The notes under the pieces: generated by a model | What the model saw: only the letters and a program-made list of their open reading frames with translations | Databases searched by the model: none | What the model was told of the DNA's origin: nothing | Assembly (NCBI GenBank): GCA_035513175.1 | Contig: DATKCN010000144.1 | Span: 1-12,464 of the forward strand | Reading direction: 5' to 3' | DNA: 12,464 nucleotides | Source of the DNA: DATKCN01 sp035513175 | GTDB taxonomy: Bacteria > Chloroflexota > Chloroflexia > Thermomicrobiales > CFX8 | Shown: positions 1-6,771 of the stretch, piece after piece | Layout of the letters: every line of letters begins with the position of its first letter | Position numbering within the stretch: the first letter of the stretch is position 1 | Program-made: the position numbers and the translations under genes

Positions 1-279
1 GCGGTTGAACCCACGCTGGCTCCGAGCGCCCGTAACACTCCGCTGTCACGTGACCCGGCCGGTCGCTAGTTACCCGCCCCGGACGTCCTCGGGCGACCGC
101 GCCCGTATTCCACTTCGACTCCCCGCGACCGGACCAGCGCCCCGCGTCACCGCACACGACGTGTTCCCGCCATGAAATACAGTCCCGTCACTGCGCTGCC
201 ATGTGCCGCCTTTCCGTCGGTTACCATGTGCGCGCCAGGCAGCACTCGGCACGTTGCTGCCCTCTAACGGGGAGGGAAC
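1..279. other. Left edge, no supported gene
   Basis: No convincing coding sequence is visible. Two plus-strand frames are open from base 1: one ends at a TAG at 67-69 and the other at a TGA near 173. Either could be the tail of a gene lying to the left, but neither gives a recognisable motif. Minus-strand ATGs at 227, 202 and 173 lead to stops within a few codons. A weak -10-like TACCAT lies at 222-227 without a good -35. The segment probably holds the end of an upstream unit and the promoter of the nitroreductase gene at 280. Confidence 0.5.
90..105. terminator. Short GC-rich hairpin, possible terminator
   Basis: CGGGCG at 90-95 and CGCCCG at 100-105 form a perfect 6-bp stem around the 4-nt loop ACCG. 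It is followed by TATTCC rather than a real T-run. It lies just after a TAG at 67-69 that ends a frame entering from the left edge, so it could be a weak terminator for an upstream gene. In DNA this rich in GC a 6-bp stem may occur by chance. Confidence 0.2.
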
Positions 280-963
280 ATGAGTGGTCACGGGGACGGG
301 TTTCACCGGTTGGAGTTCACGCGAATTCCGGCCGAGGACAGTGTCGAGCGCGCGCGGTCGTTCACTGACATGATGCGAACGCGGCGCAGCGTCCGCCACT
401 TCTCGTCTGACCCGGTGCCGTTCGAGGTCATCGCCCAAGCCATCGCTACTGCCGGAACCGCGCCCTCCGGCGCCAACCAGCAGCCGTGGCGCTTCGTCGT
501 CGTGCGGGACGCCGATGTCAAGCGTCGCATCCGCGAAGCGGCGGAAGCCGAGGAGCGGGAGAGCTACGCGCACCGCATGAGCCAGGAGTGGCTGGACGCG
601 CTCGCTCCACTCGGCACAAGTTGGCAGAAGCCATATCTCGAAATCGTCCCCGTTATCATCGTCTGTTTCCGGCTCGACTACGGCCTCGAAATCGCCGAGG
701 ATGGCGTCGAACGGCGCGTCAAGCATTACTACCCCAGCGAGTCGATGGGCATCTCGGTTGGCATGCTCATCACCGCCCTGCACAACGCGGGGCTGGCGAC
801 CTTGACGCACACCCCTAGCCCGATGGGTTTCCTCAACGAGGTGCTTGGCCGGCCCCGCAACGAGCGGCCGTTCGTCGTGCTGCCGGTCGGCTACCCCGTC
901 GACGATTGCGAGGTGCCGGTCATTACGAAGAAGCCGCTCGACGAGATCATGCTCGTCGTGTAG
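280..963 (+). CDS. Iodotyrosine deiodinase-like flavin reductase (nitroreductase fold)
   Basis: A 227-residue FMN-dependent nitroreductase-superfamily protein whose closest match from memory is iodotyrosine deiodinase (IYD), which reductively removes halogen from halotyrosines. The FMN-binding start RRSVR is at 35-39 and TAGTAPSGA at 57-65. The substrate-lid region aligns without gaps to human IYD, placing E92, Y96 and K117 at the positions of human E157, Y161 and K182, which hold the zwitterion of the halotyrosine. The later HYY, RPRNE, LPVGYP and C-terminal KPLDEIM segments also match. No signal peptide or membrane anchor is present, unlike the human enzyme, so it should be cytosolic. The ATG at 280 follows GGAGGG at 271-276. 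The heme operon starts 55 bp after the stop. Superfamily is certain; deiodinase activity is inferred from residues. Confidence 0.88.
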   Translation: MSGHGDGFHRLEFTRIPAEDSVERARSFTDMMRTRRSVRHFSSDPVPFEVIAQAIATAGTAPSGANQQPWRFVVVRDADVKRRIREAAEAEERESYAHRMSQEWLDALAPLGTSWQKPYLEIVPVIIVCFRLDYGLEIAEDGVERRVKHYYPSESMGISVGMLITALHNAGLATLTHTPSPMGFLNEVLGRPRNERPFVVLPVGYPVDDCEVPVITKKPLDEIMLVV

Positions 964-992
964 CTCGTTCACCCGGGCACGCCTCCCCCGGC

Positions 993-1001
993 TGGTAAAA
1001 T
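993..1001 (+). promoter_or_regulatory. Extended -10 promoter of the heme operon
   Basis: TGGTAAAAT is a full extended -10: TGn at 993-995 followed by TAAAAT, which matches five of six consensus bases. It sits in the 55-67 bp gap between the nitroreductase stop and hemE. No good -35 lies at 17 bp; TTCACC at 968-973 is too far at 22 bp, but extended -10 promoters often lack a -35. Transcription would begin near 1008, just before AGGAGG at 1011-1016, which fits a hemE start at 1031. Confidence 0.4.
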
Positions 1002-1030
1002 CACGGGTCGAGGAGGACGTGACCATCCCG

Positions 1031-2089
1031 ATGCAACGCGCTGCAAGATTCCTGCGTGCATGCCGGCGTGAGCCCGTGGACTGCACTCCCGTGTGGTTCA
1101 TGCGTCAGGCTGGCAGGTACATGCCCGAGTATCGGGCGATCCGCGAGAAGCACACGCTGCTCGACATCTGCTCGATACCGGAACTGGCCGCCGAGGTCAC
1201 CCTTCAACCCGTCAACCAGCTCGATGTCGACGCCGCGATCATCTTCGCCGACATCCTGCTGCCGCTCGTCCCGATGGGCATGCAGCTCGAGTTCGCCGCT
1301 GGCGAAGGACCGGTGCTTCACGATCCGTTGCGAGACCGCGCCGCAATCGAGCGCCTGCGCGCGATCGAGCCCACGGAATCGCTCAAGGCGACCCTCGACG
1401 CCATCTCGCTTGTGCGCCGTCAGCTCGACGGAAAAGTCGCTGTCATTGGTTTTGCGGGAGGACCATTCACGATGGCGACTTACGCGATCGAGGGCGGCTC
1501 ATCCCGCGATCACCGCGTCACAAAGTCACTCATGCTTAACGATCCCGGCTCGTGGCATCTGCTGATGGGGAAGATCGCCGCGATGACCGCCGCCTACCTG
1601 CTCGCTCAGATCAAGGCCGGAGTGCAGTGCGTTCAGATCTTCGACTCCTGGGCCGGCCAGCTGTCGCCCGACGACTATCGCCGCTATGTGCTGCCTGCGA
1701 CGCGGCGGATCGTGTCGGATGTTTCCCAAACGGGCGTTCCGGTCATCCTCTTCGGCACGAACACGGCCGGCATGCTGGACGTCATCGCCGAAGCCGGCAG
1801 CGATGTCGTCGGCGCAGACTGGCGCATTCCGCTCGATCGCGCCTGGGATCATATCGGTCACGATCGCGCTATCCAGGGCAATCTCGACCCCGTCGCCCTG
1901 CTCGCTCCTCCCCCGGAGCTGGAGCGGCGCGTCGCTCAGATCATCGACGCGGCCGGTGGTCGTCCCGGCCACATTTTCAACTTGGGCCACGGCATTCTTC
2001 CGCAGACACCGGTCGATTCGGTCATGGCGGTCGCAGAGCACGTGCACCAGATGAGCGCGACGCTCGCGCTCAGCGAATCGTCAAGCTGA
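1031..2089 (+). CDS. hemE: Uroporphyrinogen decarboxylase
   Basis: A 352-residue cytosolic enzyme that decarboxylates the four acetate side chains of uroporphyrinogen III to give coproporphyrinogen III. The N-terminal signature P-V-W-F-M-R-Q-A-G-R is at 20-29 with substrate-binding R25 and R29. The catalytic Asp is D74 in IIFADIL. The second family signature GFAGGPFTMATYAIEG is near the middle, and the C-terminal FNLGHGI carries the conserved His. Length is normal. The ATG at 1031 is chosen because residues 6-30 align with the usual N-terminus. AGGAGG at 1011-1016 is 14 nt away, somewhat long, while the in-frame GTG at 1019 is only 2 nt away. First gene of the hemE-hemH-hemY operon; its stop overlaps the ribosome site of hemH. 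Confidence 0.97.
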   Translation: MQRAARFLRACRREPVDCTPVWFMRQAGRYMPEYRAIREKHTLLDICSIPELAAEVTLQPVNQLDVDAAIIFADILLPLVPMGMQLEFAAGEGPVLHDPLRDRAAIERLRAIEPTESLKATLDAISLVRRQLDGKVAVIGFAGGPFTMATYAIEGGSSRDHRVTKSLMLNDPGSWHLLMGKIAAMTAAYLLAQIKAGVQCVQIFDSWAGQLSPDDYRRYVLPATRRIVSDVSQTGVPVILFGTNTAGMLDVIAEAGSDVVGADWRIPLDRAWDHIGHDRAIQGNLDPVALLAPPPELERRVAQIIDAAGGRPGHIFNLGHGILPQTPVDSVMAVAEHVHQMSATLALSESSS

Positions 2090-2100
2090 GGAGTCCAGCG

Positions 2101-3060
2101 ATGCAATCCACGCGTAGTACGGTCGGCGTCCTCATGATGGCCTATGGCGGTCCGAGCTCCCTCGCCGAGGTCGCGCCATACCTGGCCGACATCCGCGGGG
2201 GTCGCCCGACATCCCACGAGCTGCTGGAGGAGATCACTGACCGCTACCGGCAGATTGGCGGCAGCTCTCCGATCCTGGGCCGAACGACCGAACAGGCAGC
2301 GGCGGTCGAGGCCGCCCTGAACGCCTCGGAATCGCCGGACGACGCTGTCTATCGCGTCTACGTCGGGATGCGTCACTGGCATCCCTACATCGGCGACGTT
2401 GTGCCACGCATGTTGGAAGATGGCGTCGACCGCATCGTCGCTATCGTGATGGCGCCTCACTACAGCCGCATGAGCATCGGCGCGTATATGGGCAAGCTCG
2501 ACAAGGCGCTTCAGGAACACGGCTCTTCCGTTCCCGTCGCAAAAGTCGAGACCTGGAAAGCCGAGCCATCGTTCATCGGCGGGGTCGCGCGGCGCGTCGA
2601 ACAGGCGCTGCGCCTGTTTCCAGAACGCGAACGGGCTGACGTGCCGCTGCTATTCACCGCGCATTCCCTTCCGGCCCGCGTGCTGGAGTCGGGCGACCCA
2701 TATCCGCAAGAGCTCCAAACGTCCGTTCAGCTTGTCGTTGACCGGATCAAGCCGCATCACTGGAGGTGGGCATTCCAAAGTCAGGGAGCCACCGCCGAGC
2801 CCTGGCTTGGTCCAACCGTCGAAGAAACGCTCGACGCCCTGGCGTCCGAAGGTCACTCAAGCGTGCTGCTCGTGCCGATAGGGTTCGTCTGCGATCACGT
2901 CGAGGTGCTGTTCGACGTGGACATCGAGCACCTTCGCCAGGCACAGGAGCTCGGCATGCGGCTCGAACGCATGGCGATGCTGAACGACGACCCGGCCCTG
3001 GTAGACGCGGTCGCCTCGGCTGTTCGGCGCGCCGTCGCGCCCCACGCCGCGACGGCCTGA
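2101..3060 (+). CDS. hemH: Ferrochelatase, probably coproporphyrin ferrochelatase (CpfC type)
   Basis: A 319-residue chelatase inserting Fe(II) into a porphyrin. The family signature spans LLFTAHSLP...GDPY, with the catalytic His at H188; the partner acidic residue is E268 in GFVCDHVEVL. These match H183 and E264 of Bacillus subtilis HemH/CpfC. The N-terminal MAYG motif gives Y15, equivalent to Tyr13 of the B. subtilis enzyme, the residue characteristic of coproporphyrin ferrochelatases; protoporphyrin enzymes usually read NLG there. WLGP and MAPHYS also match the Gram-positive type. There is no C-terminal iron-sulfur cysteine cluster. GAGGAG at 2088-2093 overlaps the hemE stop and lies 7 nt before the ATG, so the two genes are likely translationally coupled. 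The alternative name is cpfC. Confidence 0.95.
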   Translation: MQSTRSTVGVLMMAYGGPSSLAEVAPYLADIRGGRPTSHELLEEITDRYRQIGGSSPILGRTTEQAAAVEAALNASESPDDAVYRVYVGMRHWHPYIGDVVPRMLEDGVDRIVAIVMAPHYSRMSIGAYMGKLDKALQEHGSSVPVAKVETWKAEPSFIGGVARRVEQALRLFPERERADVPLLFTAHSLPARVLESGDPYPQELQTSVQLVVDRIKPHHWRWAFQSQGATAEPWLGPTVEETLDALASEGHSSVLLVPIGFVCDHVEVLFDVDIEHLRQAQELGMRLERMAMLNDDPALVDAVASAVRRAVAPHAATA

Positions 3061-3068
3061 GCACACTC

Positions 3069-4460
3069 ATGCCACACGTCGCTGTCGTCGGTGGCGGCAT
3101 CGCGGGCCTGACCGCGGCGCACACTCTCCGCGAGCTCGGCGCCGACGTCACGCTGTTTGAAGCGTCCGACAGACTCGGCGGCAAGATTCACACCGAGCGG
3201 GTCGGCGAGCTTCTCATCGACAGCGGACCCGATTCGTTCCTGTCATCCAAGCCGGCTGCCTTGCAGCTTGTCGAGCGGCTCGGGCTTCTGGACTCCGTTG
3301 TCGACACGCTGCCCGATGGCGGGGGAACGTTCATCCTGCGCGACGGACGCCTGCTACCGCTGCCGGAAGGGCTCACGCTCCTCGTCCCGGCCGACTTCAC
3401 GCAGATCGCGCGCTCGCCGCTTCTTTCACCCATCGGCAAGGCGCGAATGGCGCTCGACCTGCTCATCCCGCCTCGATATGACGATGCCGATGAGTCGATC
3501 AGCAGCTTCGTCCGCCGTCGCGTCGGCAACCAGGCGTTTGAGCGCATGGCGGAGCCGCTCTTGTCAGGCATCTACGCTGGCGACGCCGACGCGCTCAGCC
3601 TGCTTTCCACCTTCCCGCGCCTGCGGGACATCGAGCGGGAGCACCGCGGCGTCATCCGCGGAGCGATCTCTCAGAAGCGGCAAGCACGCTCGCGTCCAAC
3701 CGGAAACGGTCCGAAGCGCACCCCGTTCGTCAGCCTGCGCGGCGGCCTGGGAGAGTTGATCGACGCCCTCGCCGCGCGGCTGGACCCAGCGAGCGTGTTC
3801 CTGAACGCGCCTGTAACCCGCATCTCGCGATCGAGCAGCGGGTTCGAGATTGAAGCGAATGGCACAACCGCGGCTGTGGACGCGATCCTGCTCGCCGTGC
3901 CTGCGCCGTCCGCGTCCATTGCGCTGGAGCAACTCGACGGAGAGGTGGCGTACGCGCTTGCCGGGATCGCATACGTTTCCTCCGCCACCGTGTCGTTGGC
4001 GTTCGACGCGCGCGATGTCGCTGGCAAGCAGGTCGGACGTGGATTCGTTATCCCTCGCGCTGAAGGCCGGACATTGACGGCCGTCACCTGGACATCCAAT
4101 AAGTTTGGAGGTCGTGCTCCGCCGGGGATCGCGCTACTTCGGGCCTTCGTTGGGCGCGCCGGAAACGAGTCTCCAGCGTTTCTTCCGGACGACGAGCTGA
4201 TCGCGCGCGCGTGCTCGGAGCTCGCCGTGATTCTCGACATCACGGCAGAGCCGATCGTGAGCCGTGTCTACCGCTGGCCGAACGCGTTGCCGCAGTACAA
4301 CCTCGGGCATCAGGAGCGTCTCGCGCGCATCGACGAGCGAATCGAGCGCCTTCCCGGCGTCGCGCTGACAGGGGCCGCCTATCGCGGCATCGGAATACCC
4401 GATTGCATCCGCGACGCGCAGGAACAGTCCGAGCGGTTGTTCAGTCGGCTCACCACCTAG
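3069..4460 (+). CDS. hemY: Protoporphyrinogen/coproporphyrinogen III oxidase, HemY/CgoX type
   Basis: A 463-residue FAD-dependent oxidase that oxidises a porphyrinogen to the porphyrin with oxygen. The dinucleotide-binding motif GGGIAG is at 8-13, followed by the acidic end of the second strand and SDRLGGKI. The central segment EPLLSGIYAGDADALSLLSTF is the HemY hallmark. The C-terminal FAD-binding GAAYRGIGIPDC lies at about 435-446. The length equals that of soluble Gram-positive HemY. With a Tyr-type ferrochelatase next door, the likely reaction is coproporphyrinogen III to coproporphyrin III (CgoX), though protoporphyrinogen is possible. The ATG lies 8 nt after the hemH stop with no strong ribosome site, which suggests coupled translation. 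Its TAG overlaps the stop of the convergent minus-strand gene. Confidence 0.95.
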   Translation: MPHVAVVGGGIAGLTAAHTLRELGADVTLFEASDRLGGKIHTERVGELLIDSGPDSFLSSKPAALQLVERLGLLDSVVDTLPDGGGTFILRDGRLLPLPEGLTLLVPADFTQIARSPLLSPIGKARMALDLLIPPRYDDADESISSFVRRRVGNQAFERMAEPLLSGIYAGDADALSLLSTFPRLRDIEREHRGVIRGAISQKRQARSRPTGNGPKRTPFVSLRGGLGELIDALAARLDPASVFLNAPVTRISRSSSGFEIEANGTTAAVDAILLAVPAPSASIALEQLDGEVAYALAGIAYVSSATVSLAFDARDVAGKQVGRGFVIPRAEGRTLTAVTWTSNKFGGRAPPGIALLRAFVGRAGNESPAFLPDDELIARACSELAVILDITAEPIVSRVYRWPNALPQYNLGHQERLARIDERIERLPGVALTGAAYRGIGIPDCIRDAQEQSERLFSRLTT

Positions 4461-5323
4461 CCGCGTCGCATAAGCTCTCCGTAGCGTACGATAGTGTCGA
4501 TGTGTTCGCCCGGTGCGCGTCCGCTGCCCATCGTGTTGATCGACATGTGGGTCGCGCCGGCGTTTCGCCAGCCCTCCGTCTGCGCCATCCACTCCACCTC
4601 CGCGTCAGGCTTCAGACTGATCCGTCCCTCCATGCCGATCGCACCCGGATCGCGCCCCGCCGCTGCCGCTGCCTCGTTCACCTGCTCCTTCAGCCGTTCG
4701 AGCGCGTCTCCCGGCTGCGACCCCGGAAACCAGCCATCGCCGACGCGCCCGATGCGCTCCATCACGATGTCGGCGTAACCACCAATCCAGATCGGAATCG
4801 GCTGCTGGACCGGCAGCGGATTGATCCCCGCGTCCGGGATCGTGTGATACCGGCCCTGGAAGTTCACGACCTCGTTCGTCCACAGCGCGCGCATCACCTC
4901 GATCTGCTCGTCCATCCTGCGGCCACGGTTGTGGAAGTTCTCGTTCAGCGCGATGTATTCGACGTCGTTCCACCCGGTGCCTATGCCGAAGCGCAGCCGT
5001 CCGTTGCTCAGCCGGTCGACCGCCGCTGCCTGCTTGGCAACGAGAGCCGTCTGGCGTTGGGGCAGGATGATGACGCCAGTCACCATTTCGAGGTTGCGGG
5101 TTATCGCAGCCAGAAAGCCGAACAGCACGAACGGCTCGTGGAACTGACTCTTGCTCGTATATGGCCCCCGAAAGTCAGGACGGTTGGCCACGCTCGCGCC
5201 CAGTACGTGGTCGTAGACCATCAGGTGGCTGAAGCCAGCCCCTTCCGCCGCCTCCGCGTAGGCGCGCACCGTGCTGGCGTCCGGCCCGATCTCCGTCTGG
5301 GGAAACACGACACCAATCTTCAT
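4457..5323 (-). CDS. LLM-class (luciferase-like) F420-dependent oxidoreductase
   Basis: A 288-residue bacterial-luciferase-fold TIM barrel. It shows the family pattern: MKIGVVFPQ first strand, VYDHV at 37-40, the ITRNLEMVTGVIILPQR segment at 74-90, GRLRFGIGTGW at 108-118 and the P-I-P-I-W-I-G-G strand at 175-182. These are typical of the actinobacterial and Chloroflexota TIGR03619-like group, which usually uses F420, sometimes FMN. The substrate cannot be read from sequence. The start at 5323 is preferred over the ATG at 5332, because the GGAAGG on the minus strand (5334-5339) is about 10 nt from 5323 but abuts 5332. It is divergent from the gene at 5390, and its TAG shares CTAG with the hemY stop, leaving no room for a separate terminator. 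Confidence 0.9.
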   Translation of the reverse strand: MKIGVVFPQTEIGPDASTVRAYAEAAEGAGFSHLMVYDHVLGASVANRPDFRGPYTSKSQFHEPFVLFGFLAAITRNLEMVTGVIILPQRQTALVAKQAAAVDRLSNGRLRFGIGTGWNDVEYIALNENFHNRGRRMDEQIEVMRALWTNEVVNFQGRYHTIPDAGINPLPVQQPIPIWIGGYADIVMERIGRVGDGWFPGSQPGDALERLKEQVNEAAAAAGRDPGAIGMEGRISLKPDAEVEWMAQTEGWRNAGATHMSINTMGSGRAPGEHIDTIVRYGELMRRG

Positions 5324-5376
5324 CGCGACCATCCCTTCCGCGTGTGGCTCACGACACCTGGCTGCATGCCGTCGGC

Positions 5377-5382
5377 TATACT
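5377..5382 (+). promoter_or_regulatory. -10 element of a likely leaderless promoter
   Basis: TATACT matches five of six -10 bases and stands out in GC-rich surroundings. The ATG at 5390 begins 8 nt after it, which is where transcription should start, and no Shine-Dalgarno sequence precedes that ATG. The simplest reading is a leaderless mRNA. No clear -35 is visible. On the opposite strand the same bases read AGTATA and TATAGC, so the element might also serve the divergent LLM gene. Confidence 0.45.
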
Positions 5383-5389
5383 GCAACGC

Positions 5390-5776
5390 ATGAGTGTACG
5401 CCGCAACCCGCACGCACAGACGACGCTGCATCCGGACGCGACCGATCTCGCGCGCCAGGCGCTGGCAGAGTGCCGCCTGCGGGGGCTGCCTGCCGCCGAA
5501 GAGTACCGCGTGATCGCCGACAGGCTGTATCGCGCCGGATTCCGCGACCTCCCGCCAGGCCGTCTGCTCGCCTGGATCGAGGAGTCGGTTTCCGTGAATT
5601 ACGAGCGCTTCATCGAGTTGCGAGCCCTCGGCGACCGCTTCCTCGGTTCAATTGCCCGCGGGGACTTGGCACAGGCGGCCTGGACACTGGCAGCCGAGCT
5701 TGACTCCGAGGCGCGTCAGCGGCTCATCGATGGCATCATCCGCCTGAATGAGATCGAACGCAGGGAGCGCGCATGA
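5390..5776 (+). CDS. Uncharacterised 128-residue helical protein
   Basis: I do not recognise this family. The 128-residue product is soluble, rich in Arg, Ala, Leu and Glu, and looks almost wholly alpha-helical, with no signal peptide, membrane segment, zinc-binding Cys/His cluster or obvious helix-turn-helix. Around residues 35-75 it has two short Gly-Phe/Leu-Pro-Pro breaks, and the C-terminal third (ARQRLIDGIIRLNEIERRER) could form a short coiled coil. The gene is supported by context: its TGA at 5774-5776 overlaps the ATG of the next LLM gene as ATGA, and a -10 box sits just ahead of its start. An in-frame ATG at 5366 would add eight residues but would lie upstream of the -10. It may be a partner or regulator of the LLM enzyme; that is inference only. 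Confidence 0.7.
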   Translation: MSVRRNPHAQTTLHPDATDLARQALAECRLRGLPAAEEYRVIADRLYRAGFRDLPPGRLLAWIEESVSVNYERFIELRALGDRFLGSIARGDLAQAAWTLAAELDSEARQRLIDGIIRLNEIERRERA

Positions 5777-6657
5777 CACATGACCTGCGGATCGGGTTCT
5801 GGACGACCAACGGAACGCCGTGGGACGATCTGATCGAGCAGTGGCGCATCATCGAAGAGTCCGGATACGACTGCACTGGCTTTCCCGACCACCTCATGCC
5901 AACGGCGGGATCAATCGACGCGCCGTACATGGAGGGCTGGACCCTGCTGACCGCGCTCGCGACACTGACTCCGCGACTGCGCGTGGCAGTGCTGGTCACG
6001 GGCAATACATACCGTAATCCCGCACTGCTTGCCAAGATGGCCACCACCCTCGATCACGTGACCGGCGGGCGGGTCGACCTCGGTCTTGGCGCGGGTTGGT
6101 TCGAAGCGGAGCACACGGCGTTCGGCTACGCGTTTCCCTCCGCCGGACAGCGGGTCGAAATGCTGCGCGAATCCATAGCCATTATCCGCTCGCTTATGCG
6201 GGGTGGCCGCACGACGTACGACGGCGCCTACTACACAATTCAGGACGCGCCGTTCGCTCCACTGCCGGTGCAGGAGGGCGGGCTGCCGATCATGGTCGGC
6301 GCTCAGGGACCGCGCATGTTGCGGCTGGTCGCCGCATGTGCCGACACCTGGAATCTCAATCATTCGCCTGTCAGGATGCGCGAGCTGGGCGCGCTCCTCA
6401 ATCAAGAGTGTGAAGCCATAGGACGCGACCCGCGGTCGGTCCGCTGGTCGGCCTTCAGCTTCCCTGGCGTCCTCGATCACGACCCGCTGGAAAGCGTCGA
6501 CACGTTCCTGTCGCTCGTGCGCGCTTACATCGACGCCGGGGCGAGCGAGATCGCCATGCGCATGCCGGGCCCTCAGCAGTACGACATTGTCCGCCGGGCT
6601 GGCGAGCGCCTGCACGAGCTCCGGGACGAGTACGCGAGTCGTTCGCAGGCTCACTGA
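5773..6657 (+). CDS. LLM-class (luciferase-like) F420/FMN-dependent oxidoreductase
   Basis: A 294-residue luciferase-like TIM-barrel oxidoreductase, distinct from the one at 4457. Family features are LRIGFW first strand, FPDHL at about 37-41, the LTPRLRVAVLVTGNTYRNP segment, GGRVDLGLGAGWFEAEH at about 97-113, and LPIMVGAQGPRMLRL around 170-190. The GAGWFEAEH and YRNPALLAKMATTLDHV wording fits F420-dependent members, but FMN use cannot be excluded. GGGAG at 5763-5767 lies 5 nt before the ATG, and the ATGA overlap with the preceding 128-residue gene indicates one mRNA and coupled translation. The substrate is unknown. A 114-bp gap follows before the CocE-like gene. Confidence 0.92.
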   Translation: MTHDLRIGFWTTNGTPWDDLIEQWRIIEESGYDCTGFPDHLMPTAGSIDAPYMEGWTLLTALATLTPRLRVAVLVTGNTYRNPALLAKMATTLDHVTGGRVDLGLGAGWFEAEHTAFGYAFPSAGQRVEMLRESIAIIRSLMRGGRTTYDGAYYTIQDAPFAPLPVQEGGLPIMVGAQGPRMLRLVAACADTWNLNHSPVRMRELGALLNQECEAIGRDPRSVRWSAFSFPGVLDHDPLESVDTFLSLVRAYIDAGASEIAMRMPGPQQYDIVRRAGERLHELRDEYASRSQAH

Positions 6658-6721
6658 GGCGCGCCTGACTAAACGGCTGAGATCGACGCGCGATGTCTCC
6701 GTTCCACCACTCCCTGGTCAA

Positions 6722-6730
6722 TGCTACGAT
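6722..6730 (+). promoter_or_regulatory. Possible extended -10 before the CocE-like gene
   Basis: TGCTACGAT contains TGn followed by TACGAT, which keeps the TA and AT ends of the -10 consensus (four of six). It lies in the 114-bp gap before the hydrolase gene and would start transcription near 6737, upstream of the GGAGGT ribosome site at 6758-6763. The best -35 at normal spacing (TTCCAC, 6702-6707) is poor. Read-through from the LLM unit is an equally possible source of transcription. Confidence 0.3.
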
Positions 6731-6771
6731 GCGCCGCAACGGGTGACAGCCATTAGCGGAGGTGTCTCGCA

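Noticed and set aside
1..12. T-loop-like sequence on the minus strand (GGGTTCAACC), possible tRNA end
   Set aside because: The base closing the loop does not pair as a tRNA T-arm requires, and no anticodon or acceptor stem can be drawn from the following bases.
845..1030. Upstream extension of hemE into the nitroreductase gene
   Set aside because: The extra residues overlap the nitroreductase in another frame and do not resemble the uroporphyrinogen decarboxylase N-terminus; the ATG at 1031 aligns with the family.
70..1101. Long minus-strand open frame (343 codons) opposite the nitroreductase and hemE start
   Set aside because: It lies antisense to a securely identified gene, has no recognisable domain and reflects the high GC content, which leaves few stops in the opposite frames.
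4211..5389. Upstream extension of the 128-residue protein to a 521-codon frame
   Set aside because: The extension runs through the 3' end of hemY and antisense through the whole first LLM gene; a promoter and the divergent intergenic gap sit just before the ATG at 5390.
5911..6654. Minus-strand open frame of 247 codons opposite the second LLM gene
   Set aside because: Antisense to a complete enzyme gene; composition is Arg/Asp/Val-rich with no motif.
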